A DNA stretch of 64,000 bases from Dorea_D hominis (lineage in GTDB: Bacteria; Bacillota; Clostridia; Lachnospirales; Lachnospiraceae). The stretch lies in the NCBI RefSeq assembly GCF_014287705.1, contig NZ_JACOOY010000001.1, positions 124,001-188,000 of the forward strand, read 5' to 3'. The translations under genes and the position numbers were made by a program. The notes under the pieces were generated by a model. The model was not told the DNA's origin, ran no database searches, and was given only the letters and a program-made list of their open reading frames with translations. This document shows, in pieces, positions 26,301 to 33,773 of the stretch (positions are counted from its first letter, which is position 1; each line of letters begins with the position of its first letter).

Positions 26301-28550
26301 TCCGTTTGCAAGTTCTGCCGGATCTGCCCTGTAAACATTATGAAATACTGCTTCCATCGTTTTTCCTGCATTAATTTTTCCATTTTCTCCTGATTTTTCA
26401 TCCAGCGTATATCCTCCCGGCAGATTCACTTCCTCGATGCTGTATGCCGCATTTGCTTCCAATCCGTAAATGCAGAGAGATTCTCCGTCTTTTAAGACAA
26501 TGTCTGCTTTTCCATTTGCAAATGTAAGTGATATCAGATCACCAACCTTCTGTTCATTCTGATATTTCTGCACCTGGAATGTCTGATTCATTGCAGATGG
26601 AATCTGGATTTTAAAATGGAATTCCGTTTCACCGGCTTTTTCCGGTCCTGTAAATCCTTCTGCCACTTCCGCACATTTGCTGATCAGAAGCGCTCCCGGA
26701 CACACAACCTGTAACTTTCCGTTATTACCGAGTTCTTCTTTTATCTCAGAGGCATCTCCACTTGTCCTCTTTGAACTCCAGACATTTTTTGCGGTTTCTG
26801 TCACATTTTCCTGCTTTGTTTCAGTCTCATTCTTCGCCTGCCGGTAATACGGATTTTCAGATGCCGGTGTAAATATGCACGTTGTGTCTCCGTTATCTTC
26901 TCCTTTCGTATAAACATTGCTGTAAAATGATACAATTCCATCCTTCTGGTTTTCAGCCAGATAAGACTGCATATTCTCATCCGGAACTGCCATTTTCTCT
27001 TCCACACCATCTTTCAGGCTTACACCATAACAGATGGAGATTGGTGATGCTTCTTCCACTGTCACGTTCTCTTTTCCGTTCACTTCGTTCACCTTGAAAT
27101 TCAAAAGTGGCAGCAGCGATGCCGGAATCTTCACTGTGACAAGATCTCCCGTTTTTAAATCATTTGATTTTTCTACCTGAATAATCAGGTCATCAAGACT
27201 GGCATTTTCATATAAAGCATTCGCCGAAACCGTGCCGGAGAAATGATAGACATCCTTATTTCCGCTGGTTGTCTTCTCTTTCAGATCAAATGTTTTTCCT
27301 GCACAGACAATATTTGCAAAGCGATCCACTTTCATATAATCCCCAAGCCGATCTGTAAATATAACATAACCGTCTTTACTGCCGTCTGCCTCTCCTAACT
27401 CTGTTGGTACACCACTTGTTGACTGACTGATATCCTGCGCGATTTCATCGAAAATCTTATTCAGTTCCGCCACATTGGATGCCGCCTTGTAATACTGGCT
27501 GTCTTTTGCTCTGCTGCCGAGGTTCTGATAACTCTGTGCATCCGGATAGTTACTGGAAACGCCGTGCATATATGCATTAAATGAATTTCGCGTATCTGAC
27601 GGATCTGCCGAATCGAATACACCAATCGTGTAGATCCTTGTTCCATCCTTTTTCAGATCTTTCGCATAAGAAATCGCCTGATTTGCAACGTATCCGTCAA
27701 ATCCGCTAAAATGATTCGGTTCTCCGTCCGTAAACAGGATGACGATCTTCTGCGATTTTTTCCGTTCTATCTGATCTATGATCTTTTTTGTATATTCCAT
27801 TCCATAATCCGCTGCCGTACATCCGCTGGCATTCAGTGCATTTACATCCGCTTTCAATACAGATGCATCATCCGTCAGATTGCTGAGAATCTGCGTATGA
27901 TTATACTTATAACCATTGGAAGTATATGTGGTATTTCCAATTTTATCGGATTTATTTCCTGCATATTTTACAATTGCAATCTTATGTTTTTTTGATGCAT
28001 CCGTGATATTTTTATTGACTGCATCTGTTTTATCAATGAAATCATTTACCGCTGTTTTCAGCGCAGAAAGTTTAGAAGTGCTTCCATTCAGATTATCGCT
28101 CATAGATCCGGATACATCCAGTGTCAGCACGATATCTAACGGTTTATCCGAAACTGTTTTCCTGTTGGACATAGAAGAAAGTGCAGATAATGCAACGAGG
28201 AAATCAGATCCGTCATTTGATACCGTGATCTTCTTTCCTCCGTTTTCTATTTCCAGATTTTCTGTTGTAACTGTTTTGTCTGACCAGATCTTACCGGTAT
28301 TTTCTATCAAATAGTTCCCGTCTCCATCCGTCAGTGCTTTTTTCCAATTGGCAATACTGGACGCATCTGCCATCGTACCCTTGCTTTGAGATGTCACTCC
28401 TGAAAGTGTACCCTCTGATGTCTGTTCTTCCGCCTGTACTGCCATACCAGAAGATAACATTCCCCAGACCAGTGCCATCATCAGCACGATCGTCAGAACT
28501 CTTCTGATCGTATTCTTACATCTGCTTCTTCCCAAAAACTGCCTTTTCAT
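23373..28550 (-). CDS. Giant LPKTG-anchored adhesin with vWA domain and seven pilin-type repeats
   Basis: A 1725-residue surface protein. Signal peptide residues 1-40 (cut after VQA). A vWA domain (about 139-375) has the metal site DVSGSMS (145-151) and FTDGE. A prealbumin-like region follows to about 765. Then come seven repeats of about 115-125 residues like the streptococcal Spy0128 pilin fold, each with a K[KE]LxGR-type start and a Y-x-Y-x-[IVM]-x-E strand whose Glu would help form Lys-Asn isopeptide bonds. A proline/glutamine/asparagine-rich stalk, LPKTG (1690-1694), a membrane helix and a basic tail end it. It should be sortase-anchored, either as a stalked adhesin or a pilus tip protein. 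No sortase or other pilin gene is in the window. The ATG at 28550 follows AAAGGAG. Confidence 0.92.
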   Translation of the reverse strand: MKRQFLGRSRCKNTIRRVLTIVLMMALVWGMLSSGMAVQAEEQTSEGTLSGVTSQSKGTMADASSIANWKKALTDGDGNYLIENTGKIWSDKTVTTENLEIENGGKKITVSNDGSDFLVALSALSSMSNRKTVSDKPLDIVLTLDVSGSMSDNLNGSTSKLSALKTAVNDFIDKTDAVNKNITDASKKHKIAIVKYAGNKSDKIGNTTYTSNGYKYNHTQILSNLTDDASVLKADVNALNASGCTAADYGMEYTKKIIDQIERKKSQKIVILFTDGEPNHFSGFDGYVANQAISYAKDLKKDGTRIYTIGVFDSADPSDTRNSFNAYMHGVSSNYPDAQSYQNLGSRAKDSQYYKAASNVAELNKIFDEIAQDISQSTSGVPTELGEADGSKDGYVIFTDRLGDYMKVDRFANIVCAGKTFDLKEKTTSGNKDVYHFSGTVSANALYENASLDDLIIQVEKSNDLKTGDLVTVKIPASLLPLLNFKVNEVNGKENVTVEEASPISICYGVSLKDGVEEKMAVPDENMQSYLAENQKDGIVSFYSNVYTKGEDNGDTTCIFTPASENPYYRQAKNETETKQENVTETAKNVWSSKRTSGDASEIKEELGNNGKLQVVCPGALLISKCAEVAEGFTGPEKAGETEFHFKIQIPSAMNQTFQVQKYQNEQKVGDLISLTFANGKADIVLKDGESLCIYGLEANAAYSIEEVNLPGGYTLDEKSGENGKINAGKTMEAVFHNVYRADPAELANGIFCVQKQFPNWKAFQGLSFDIVLSSDQKNAPFPEGAQVTEKDGVRCMTKNVTNAQNIGFGTITFTRPGTFKYQIREQIPAENNRAGGVKYSQAFYEVVVKVTDDGKGNLHAELTMWQKKDDKGAELNLAVADQIARIQNDYETDAVTLQGAANLKVKKELTGRDWMSDDAFTFAIGWDKDNPDAAKDVKLPKAITVKNGVEAHFGDIVFKEPGVYKLVIKERKGSLPGVTYADGNVKVTVVVTDNLDGTLTAKALPSGYQTEGNGVSITGDRVMTFTNRYEVKPVQTSVHGKKLLEGRDLRADDTFHFRIKAENDAPLPGETVVTNDVDGKFHFQMSYVKAGIYKYTIQEVEDTEHPIPGIRYDKVKYEVTVKVTDDGKGALKAEVIYPDGNPLKIMNRYKADPVVPADFKTGIRGTKQVQSSENNMFTMKGGEFTFVLETAENNPESDPVKALSEAARTVKNDADGQFRFENTMRYTESGTYVYTIREKQENANGISYDGVPVTVIVTVKDNLKGKLEATVTYEKGQKKADSILFTNKYNPDKVLVTLQGMKELTGRTLEEGTFQFRLKSISEDIPEEVQEELQNDTGKAVAENVDETVTNSQGGSFHFGELTYTHPGTYIYQVSEVQGDKEGYTYDSHVATVKVVVTDQDGILQAEVYTDGQKGKYPEFHNQYAPNPVTLEGKNIIHAKKTLHGRDMKSGEFLFELLNEDGTVVAKTRNQADGNVIFPAMTYEKAGIYRYTMRETKGTSGGVTYDETVYGVTVEVTDAEGYLKAETSYAYAGDAVNIPTFSNQYQAVPVEVVPGAVKVLKGRLLAEGEFTFELKDVNGAVMQTVKNDASGRVTFDKLTFNRVGTYIYTVNEKHEQAKGITYDTSVYTYKITVTDNEQGAYQAKVETTPDEVLFTNVYTKPQEPQNPQKPTNPQKPNQPQKPVKTVTILPKTGDPAQTGLMIGIMAGAAGLAGVCVIRKRKSVR

Positions 28551-28592
28551 TTCTCCACTCCTTTCCAGCTTATTCTTTCTCTGGTGTGGATC

Positions 28593-28619
28593 ATGAAATC
28601 TGCCAAAGCAGAGCTTCAT
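28593..28619 (-). promoter_or_regulatory. 5'-UTR hairpin of the adhesin gene
   Basis: ATGAA..TCTGC-CAAA-GCAGA..TTCAT folds as a two-part stem about 45 bp before the start codon. It has no T-run. A role in mRNA stability or translation control is possible. Confidence 0.35.
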
Positions 28620-28662
28620 TTATCATGGCAGTCTTTCAGGCTGCTTTTTGTAAAGTACTGTA

Positions 28663-28691
28663 ATTATATACGATTCTTATTATTGTGTCTA
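28663..28691 (-). promoter_or_regulatory. Promoter of the adhesin gene
   Basis: TAGACA (28686-28691) and TATAAT (28663-28668) on the minus strand with a 17-bp spacer. The start lies about 110 bp before the ATG. The region up to 28782 is AT-rich and holds no gene. Confidence 0.65.
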
Positions 28692-28782
28692 TATCTCATT
28701 CTATTTAATTATATTTTTATTTTAGTCAGATTATTCCATTTTTTGTCAATATTTACACTATCGTCAGCTCTTTTGTCGATTC

Positions 28783-29691
28783 CTAAGATTTGACGGTATT
28801 CCTTTTTATAAAAATAGCTGTCACCACCAAATAAACCGCTCCCAATATCAGAATGCTCGCTGCCATAACAGCAATCATCTCCTGCGTAGAAACAACTTCG
28901 CCTCCGAACATCGGACGGCAGTCTAGACTTTTTGCAATCTCTGTGACACTCTGTTTTGGAAATCCATCCTCTTTCATCTGTGCAAACACGCCTCTTAACA
29001 TATGATTTTTCAGCAGAGATGTTCCATACGTACCCGGAAGGTAAGATAAAAATTTCTGTAATCCGTCTCCGAAATTGGACACCGGCATATACGCACCACA
29101 GATAAAACCATATCCTGCGCTGACAATTGTTCCGACTGCTGACATCTGCCCCTGTGTCTTTAACGGATAACAGATAATGCTAGATAACACTGCTCCAAAC
29201 AATACCAGAAGAAGTACATCCAGAACCATCCACGCAAGATCTGTTGCTGATAAGTACCAACCCATTTTCCTTATATAAAAAAGACACAGAACCAATGCCA
29301 GTACATTTACCATTAGGGAATTGAACACAGTTGCGCAGAAATATCCCAGATAGAGAACCGGTCTTTTTACCGGTGACACATCAAAATCTTTTCTTGCGCC
29401 ACTTGCTTTATCCTGCACCATCGTAAGATTCACGCAAAACGTAACTGTTACACAGCTGACAGCAAGAAGCGCCGCACCAAGCTGGGACGCCACCGCACCA
29501 TCGATCAGTTTTTCAGATACATGCAGGATCTTCGGCAGGTAAGACGTAAATGAGTCTTTATATACTTTTGCAAGGAACGTAGCATAAAGCACAATCAATA
29601 TAACTGGTGTAATGAGCGAAGAAAATAACATTCCTCTGTCCCGGAAAAATAATTTTCGGTTACGGTTTATCAATGCCTGTAATGTTTTCAT
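28783..29691 (-). CDS. ABC-2 type transporter permease
   Basis: A 302-residue permease with six hydrophobic segments, starting RNRKLFFRDRGMLFSSLITPVI as in DrrB/NodJ-like ABC-2 exporters. A periplasmic-type loop of about 35 residues separates the first two helices (LAKVYKDSFTSYLPK). It forms an exporter with the ATPase encoded directly upstream; start and stop overlap as ATGA. The substrate is unknown; drugs, lipids or peptides are typical for the family. Confidence 0.88.
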   Translation of the reverse strand: MKTLQALINRNRKLFFRDRGMLFSSLITPVILIVLYATFLAKVYKDSFTSYLPKILHVSEKLIDGAVASQLGAALLAVSCVTVTFCVNLTMVQDKASGARKDFDVSPVKRPVLYLGYFCATVFNSLMVNVLALVLCLFYIRKMGWYLSATDLAWMVLDVLLLVLFGAVLSSIICYPLKTQGQMSAVGTIVSAGYGFICGAYMPVSNFGDGLQKFLSYLPGTYGTSLLKNHMLRGVFAQMKEDGFPKQSVTEIAKSLDCRPMFGGEVVSTQEMIAVMAASILILGAVYLVVTAIFIKRNTVKS

Positions 29692-30602
29692 ACTTCATCC
29701 CCTCCCAGTCTCTTTCCGGTAACTTCCAGAAATACATCATCCATACCGCCTTTTATCACTTCATAATCCTGGAACAGTTCCGGATGTGCCACGATCAGCT
29801 CTGTCGCCTCTTTTGTAGACCGCACCATGATCTGATAACCGTCCCGGATTATTCTATACTGTTTTCCAAGAAGCTGCACCTGTTCTTCTGTTACTCCATA
29901 AAGTGCTACCACATCATCCGCATACTGATTTTTCAGATCATGCGGTGTTCCTTCCGAAACAATACTTCCACTGTCCAGAATCACTACATAATCCGCACTT
30001 GCAGCTTCTTCCATATAATGTGTTGTCAGGAACACGGTCATCTTTTCTTTTTTCCGCAGGTTTTCTATAACATTCCATAATGTCTTACGCGTCTGCGGAT
30101 CCAGTCCGGTTGTCGGTTCATCAAGGATGAGTATTTCCGGGCGGTGCAAAAGTGCTCTCGCAATATCTATTCTTCGTCTCTGTCCGCCGGAAAGCTTACC
30201 AACTGCACGGTCTGTATAATCTGCAAATCCTAACAGTTTCTCTAACTCCTGCAATCTGTTTTCAAAAGCTTTACCTGTAATTCCATATAGTGCTGCCCGG
30301 CTTTTCAAATTCTCCCGGACAGTCAGCGGTTTATCTAACACACTGTCCTGAAATACCACTCCCAGCAGATACCTTGTGTCCTGCCCGGCATGCGTCTGGT
30401 CTGCCCCGTTAATTCTTACTTCTCCGGCATCCTTAGATAGCTGCCCGCACAAGATGGAAATCGTTGTACTTTTTCCTGCTCCGTTTACACCAAGAAATGC
30501 AAACAATTCTCCCCTTTTCACCCGGAAGCTTAAATCCCGGACTGCTTTAACTTTACCAAATGCTTTATGTAAATGGCTGACTTCGATTACATTCTCTTTC
30601 AT
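29688..30602 (-). CDS. ABC transporter ATPase (DrrA-like)
   Basis: A 304-residue ATPase with Walker A GVNGAGKST, signature LSGGQRRRID, Walker B EILILDEPTTGLDP and the switch His in LTTHYMEEA. The roughly 80-residue C-terminal extension is typical of ABC-2 exporter ATPases of the DrrA group. I chose the ATG at 30602 after GAAAGGA; the frame extends 34 codons further without support. It is co-transcribed with its permease. Confidence 0.9.
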   Translation of the reverse strand: MKENVIEVSHLHKAFGKVKAVRDLSFRVKRGELFAFLGVNGAGKSTTISILCGQLSKDAGEVRINGADQTHAGQDTRYLLGVVFQDSVLDKPLTVRENLKSRAALYGITGKAFENRLQELEKLLGFADYTDRAVGKLSGGQRRRIDIARALLHRPEILILDEPTTGLDPQTRKTLWNVIENLRKKEKMTVFLTTHYMEEAASADYVVILDSGSIVSEGTPHDLKNQYADDVVALYGVTEEQVQLLGKQYRIIRDGYQIMVRSTKEATELIVAHPELFQDYEVIKGGMDDVFLEVTGKRLGGDEV

Positions 30603-30713
30603 AGTTTTCCTTTCTTCACAATGCTGTTTATAATACGAAAACGGCAGGATAGACGATCTTCCTGTTCTTCTCCCGAATGAAATATATTTTGTCAAAAATT
30701 GCACACCCCTGAT

Positions 30714-31196
30714 TTAATACATGCTCTTTAACAAATGCGTTCCCGTTGAAGTACGGAAAATATTTTTGCACGTATTTTCAATTACTTCCTCAGAATATCC
30801 GCTTTCATCGGCATTCACCAGAAAATCCGCCTCCAGCAGGATCTGATGATCCGCGCTCTTTACATCTGTATATGTATGATGATGCTCAACCAGCCATCTG
30901 ATTCGTTCTACCTTCTGCTTCTCAACCGGCAATTCAGCAAAAAATGCGTCTACCAGTGGCGCGCTTTCTTTCTCCTGCATTTTGCCATTTGCATTACCGT
31001 ATTTTTCTCGGCACAACGGACATGCAATATCATGTACAACAGCCGTTAATTCCAGAATCTTCTGTGTATCCTCATCCAGTCCTTCCTTTTCTCCGATCGT
31101 CTTTGCGAACGACCAGACTTTAAGAAAGTGATTGATATCGTGTCTGTTTCCCTTATAAAAATCAATCATTTTTTCAATTGCAGTCGCAACCAGCAT
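30714..31196 (-). CDS. HD-domain phosphohydrolase
   Basis: A 160-residue HD-superfamily protein. The metal-binding residues are His in RHDINHFLKV, the HD pair in VVHDIACP and His residues in EHHHTYTD. Substrate unknown; small HD proteins of this kind act on nucleotides or related phosphate esters. GGGAGG lies ten bases before the ATG. A promoter (31296-31325) and a leader motif shared with ilvE lie upstream. Confidence 0.85.
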   Translation of the reverse strand: MLVATAIEKMIDFYKGNRHDINHFLKVWSFAKTIGEKEGLDEDTQKILELTAVVHDIACPLCREKYGNANGKMQEKESAPLVDAFFAELPVEKQKVERIRWLVEHHHTYTDVKSADHQILLEADFLVNADESGYSEEVIENTCKNIFRTSTGTHLLKSMY

Positions 31197-31265
31197 TATA
31201 TTATTTCCTCCCAGCGTATATTTTTACTTGTATGATGTTAGGGTCAAAAGATTCCATACCGTTTT

Positions 31266-31325
31266 AGGCTTTTGCCCCTGGCATCTTTATATGCTATTAT
31301 AATATTATCTTCTGCTGTATTGCAA
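31266..31325 (-). promoter_or_regulatory. Promoter and leader motif of the HD-domain gene
   Basis: On the minus strand TATAAT (31296-31301) has TTGCAA 18 bp upstream (31320-31325). About ten bases after the -10 box lies GATGCC-AGGGGCAAAAGCCT (31266-31285), which resembles the sequence in the same place upstream of ilvE. GGGTCAAAAG further down (31241-31250) is an inverted counterpart and may form a hairpin. Confidence 0.5.
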
Positions 31326-31335
31326 ATACGATTTA

Positions 31336-31570
31336 TCACCCTTCTTTTCTCGCCACAACATACGCAACTCCTGCCGGCGCCTCCATCTGACACCCTAGAT
31401 TGTACTTATTATATTCCGCTGTCTTTTCTAATTCTCTTCACTCTTCCACATCATCGTAAATCCACTTTTCCCATACCCTTGTCTTTTTAATTCCGGAGTA
31501 ATACAAATCGGTCCCATAGTCATAAACCGGATCATTTCGAAGCTGATGCAATACATAATGTTCATGTTAC
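31336..31570 (-). pseudogene. GNAT acetyltransferase remnant
   Basis: On the minus strand from about 31570 the DNA encodes EMIRFMTMGPICITPELKRQ then GYGKSGF, the acetyl-CoA-binding core of a GNAT enzyme, and stops soon after. In another frame, ending at 31336, MEAPAGVAYVVARKEG is encoded, which I cannot assign. No start codon with a ribosome binding site is present. It is best read as a decayed gene with an internal deletion and stops. Confidence 0.6.
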
Positions 31571-31596
31571 TTTTTTCAAATTGAAGACTGAACCAC

Positions 31597-31631
31597 AAAT
31601 ATCAGAAAACCGAGGACTGTTCCCCGGTTTT
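31597..31631. terminator. Terminator after the flavodoxin-like gene
   Basis: ACCGAGGA pairs with TCCCCGGT with one mismatch, flanked by TTTTTTTT on the plus strand and TTTTC on the minus strand. It lies just past the stop at 31646. Confidence 0.65.
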
Positions 31632-31645
31632 TTTTGCTTAACTAT

Positions 31646-32077
31646 TTATAGTCCTCTTGCAAACTTAACTGCATTTTTTATATCTTCTTCATCTGGATGC
31701 CCTTTGGCAATACCACCCACCAGTTTAAATGGACCAAATGTGTCATAACCCTTGCACCCGAATTTTCCTATCACTTTAGAATGCTTCTTGTCTAAAATCT
31801 GCTCTATGGATTTATAATTCGCATTCCCACCATAAGTACAGATCAGAAATATCTTTTTGTCATCCGGTAGATTCTTCTCTGCAAATCCCAATATCGACTG
31901 ATGAAACTTTGAAAAATAGATTCCTGATGCAAACCCAATTATATCATAACTGCTCAGATCTGCATCTGGCTGTTTCACAGCATCAATCAAATCCACCTGA
32001 CATTCTTCTGCTATCCTCTTTACTAATTTTTCTGTATTTCCGTGATGCACAGATGCGTATACTATCGCTGTTCTCAT
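31646..32077 (-). CDS. Flavodoxin-like protein
   Basis: A 143-residue protein with a flavodoxin fold. The phosphate-binding loop reads IVYASVHHGNTEKLVKRIA (residues 5-23); the second flavin loop is ICTYGGN about residue 80. It should carry FMN and serve as a one- or two-electron carrier, partner unknown. It overlaps the YjbR gene by four bases (ATGA), so the two form an operon. Confidence 0.88.
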   Translation of the reverse strand: MRTAIVYASVHHGNTEKLVKRIAEECQVDLIDAVKQPDADLSSYDIIGFASGIYFSKFHQSILGFAEKNLPDDKKIFLICTYGGNANYKSIEQILDKKHSKVIGKFGCKGYDTFGPFKLVGGIAKGHPDEEDIKNAVKFARGL

Positions 32078-32448
32078 TTTTCTTCCTTTCTGCCTGTTCC
32101 ATCAATTAGGTCATAGCTCATATCCAAAAAGTCTAATGTCTTTGCTTCACTGACTGAACCATCCAGTAAAATCGTAATCCAGTGCTGTTTATTCATATGG
32201 TATCCTGGTAAAAAACCGTAAGTCTGAATAATCATACTGGTCATTTCCGGATCGCACTTTACGTCCATGATGTCAACCAGATCATTTCCCTCTAATCCCA
32301 ACTTAGATTTCTCAACTGTCATGAGTACAGCATACCATTTTCCATTTTTATGACGAAGTACAGCACTGTCTGGCGATTTACTCCATAAATATTCCGGAAC
32401 TGTGCCGTACTGTTTCTGCACATATTCAAAAATTTCTTCTTTCTTCAC
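32074..32448 (-). CDS. MmcQ/YjbR family protein
   Basis: A 124-residue protein of the YjbR (CyaY-like fold) family. Typical features are VPEYLWSKSPDSAVLRHKNGKWYAV, the DPEM motif and a C-terminal GYHMNKQHWITILLDGS segment. Members are called DNA-binding, but their role is not established. Translation seems to begin at GTG (32448) with GGAG eleven bases before it. Co-translated with the flavodoxin gene. Confidence 0.85.
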   Translation of the reverse strand: MKKEEIFEYVQKQYGTVPEYLWSKSPDSAVLRHKNGKWYAVLMTVEKSKLGLEGNDLVDIMDVKCDPEMTSMIIQTYGFLPGYHMNKQHWITILLDGSVSEAKTLDFLDMSYDLIDGTGRKEEK

Positions 32449-32624
32449 AATCTATTCAACTCCAGATTCTTCTGATATCCTGCCCATAATCATACCACAT
32501 TTTCGTATCCCGTACTACCTGCCAAATTCTTTTGCATTTCTCTTATTCTTCTGACTTTAGCTAAATAACTTGTCAGTCGTATAGATTCATAGCTTTAGGT
32601 GCATATATAATTGTAAAAAAGTAT

Positions 32625-32658
32625 TGACTCCGACGTTACGTAATAGTTTATGCTTAGA
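32625..32658 (+). promoter_or_regulatory. MerR-type promoter of the truncated regulator
   Basis: TTGACT and TATGCT are separated by 19 bp, the long spacing typical of MerR-controlled promoters. The spacer contains ACGTTACGT, similar to TipA-type operators. It reads toward the truncated gene at 32687. The stretch 32449-32624 holds nothing else I can see. Confidence 0.6.
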
Positions 32659-32686
32659 ACACAAAGTTAGATAGGAGAAAATATTA

Positions 32687-32845
32687 ATGATGACAGTGCA
32701 TGAAGTGAGCAAGCTTACCGGAGTGAGTATACGCACTCTACAATATTATGATTGTCAAGATTTTCTTTTTGCTTATATTATCTCTTTTTATAAATCAACA
32801 GCTCCGGATTTTTACCATCCTTCTCATATGTACATACGAGAATAA
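32687..32845 (+). pseudogene. Truncated MerR-family regulator
   Basis: After AGGAG, an ATG starts MMTVHEVSKLTGVSIRTLQ then YYD, the first helix-turn-helix of TipA/SkgA-type MerR proteins. From about 32753 the homology ends and the frame continues 30 codons into the tail of the XRE gene on the other strand. Wing, linker and effector domain are absent. The promoter looks intact. This is a deletion remnant of a plus-strand gene. Confidence 0.7.
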
Positions 32846-33545
32846 AATCCATACCTGCCAGAATACCGAAGCACCTGTCTCCTCCAAATTCAGACTCCAG
32901 TTGATTCCCCAGATAGGTTTTCTGATCATTAAGGAATTTCACTTTTTGACCATTAGGCAGAGTATATTCCAGATTCACATATTTCCCCACAAGTGCATTT
33001 AGTTTGTCTACCCTTGGAAGTCCGTCTATATGCAGATCATTAATTTCATTTATCAATTGCTTTTTAAACTCTTCAAACTGCCCATTGTCACTAAGCTCAT
33101 CATATCTTTTCCAGTAATCTAACTTTGGAAGCATTTCTTTCAGATAAGAACGTGCTTGTTCTTCGGTAAAGTTTTCATTTACCATATTCTTTACACACAC
33201 ATCAATCAATTCATCCATATCATTATATGTGTATGTTCCATCTGCATAGCACCATTTACAATACTCCTCATTTAATGCGCCATCCTTATCACGTCCCAAT
33301 ATGGAATCATCATCAATAGGCATGCCGCAGCACTGACAGATCAGCTTTCTGGGTTCTCCCAAAAGCGTATTGATCGAGACATCAAATTCTTTCGATAAGA
33401 GCTTAAGGGTATCAGTATTCGGAACGGTATCTCCATTTTCCCAGCGTGATACCGCCTGCCTTGTTACCATAATTTTATCCGCCAGCTCGTATTGTGACAT
33501 TCCTCTTTCTGTACGAAGTTTCAAAATAATATTTTTTGTTTCCAT
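32778..33545 (-). CDS. XRE-family regulator with zinc-ribbon domain
   Basis: A 255-residue protein. Residues 6-60 form an XRE/Cro helix-turn-helix (MSQYELADKIMVTRQAVSRW). A zinc-ribbon (about 70-102) has CQCCGMPI and YCKWCYADG, the pattern of the putative zinc-ribbon family found alone in many Firmicutes. The rest is a mostly helical then beta-rich tail of unknown role. It may sense metal, redox state or a ligand. I chose the ATG at 33545 after GGAGGTGA. Its 3' end abuts the truncated MerR gene, so a deletion joined the two. Confidence 0.82.
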   Translation of the reverse strand: METKNIILKLRTERGMSQYELADKIMVTRQAVSRWENGDTVPNTDTLKLLSKEFDVSINTLLGEPRKLICQCCGMPIDDDSILGRDKDGALNEEYCKWCYADGTYTYNDMDELIDVCVKNMVNENFTEEQARSYLKEMLPKLDYWKRYDELSDNGQFEEFKKQLINEINDLHIDGLPRVDKLNALVGKYVNLEYTLPNGQKVKFLNDQKTYLGNQLESEFGGDRCFGILAGMDFILVCTYEKDGKNPELLIYKKR

Positions 33546-33708
33546 AGTCATCACCTCCATAAGCATATCATATAGATAAATTCATGTTCCGAAAAGCAAC
33601 CTGCTGTTGCCATACCCTGTCTATATGATTTAATTATCACTCTTTGGTCATGACTCTTTTACAATAGAAATTAATCTTGCCATATGATTTCCTTTCCGGC
33701 ATAAGAAA

Positions 33709-33746
33709 AACCCTTGAAAACACTGGATTTTCAAGGGTTTTATGGA
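33709..33746 (-). terminator. Terminator of rpsB-tsf
   Basis: AACCCTTGAAAA pairs with TTTTCAAGGGTT around a short loop, followed on the minus strand by TTTTTC. It lies 30 bp after the tsf stop. Confidence 0.9.
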
Positions 33747-33773
33747 TCTTATTAAAGAGCAGCAAATATCAGA

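Noticed and set aside
23393..28314. Several long open frames on the plus strand opposite the adhesin
   Set aside because: They are shadows of the minus-strand gene, without ribosome binding sites or recognisable domains.
23373..28550. CRISPR or tandem DNA repeat in the adhesin gene
   Set aside because: The repeats are at protein level, about 115-125 residues and diverged in DNA; no short direct repeats with spacers.
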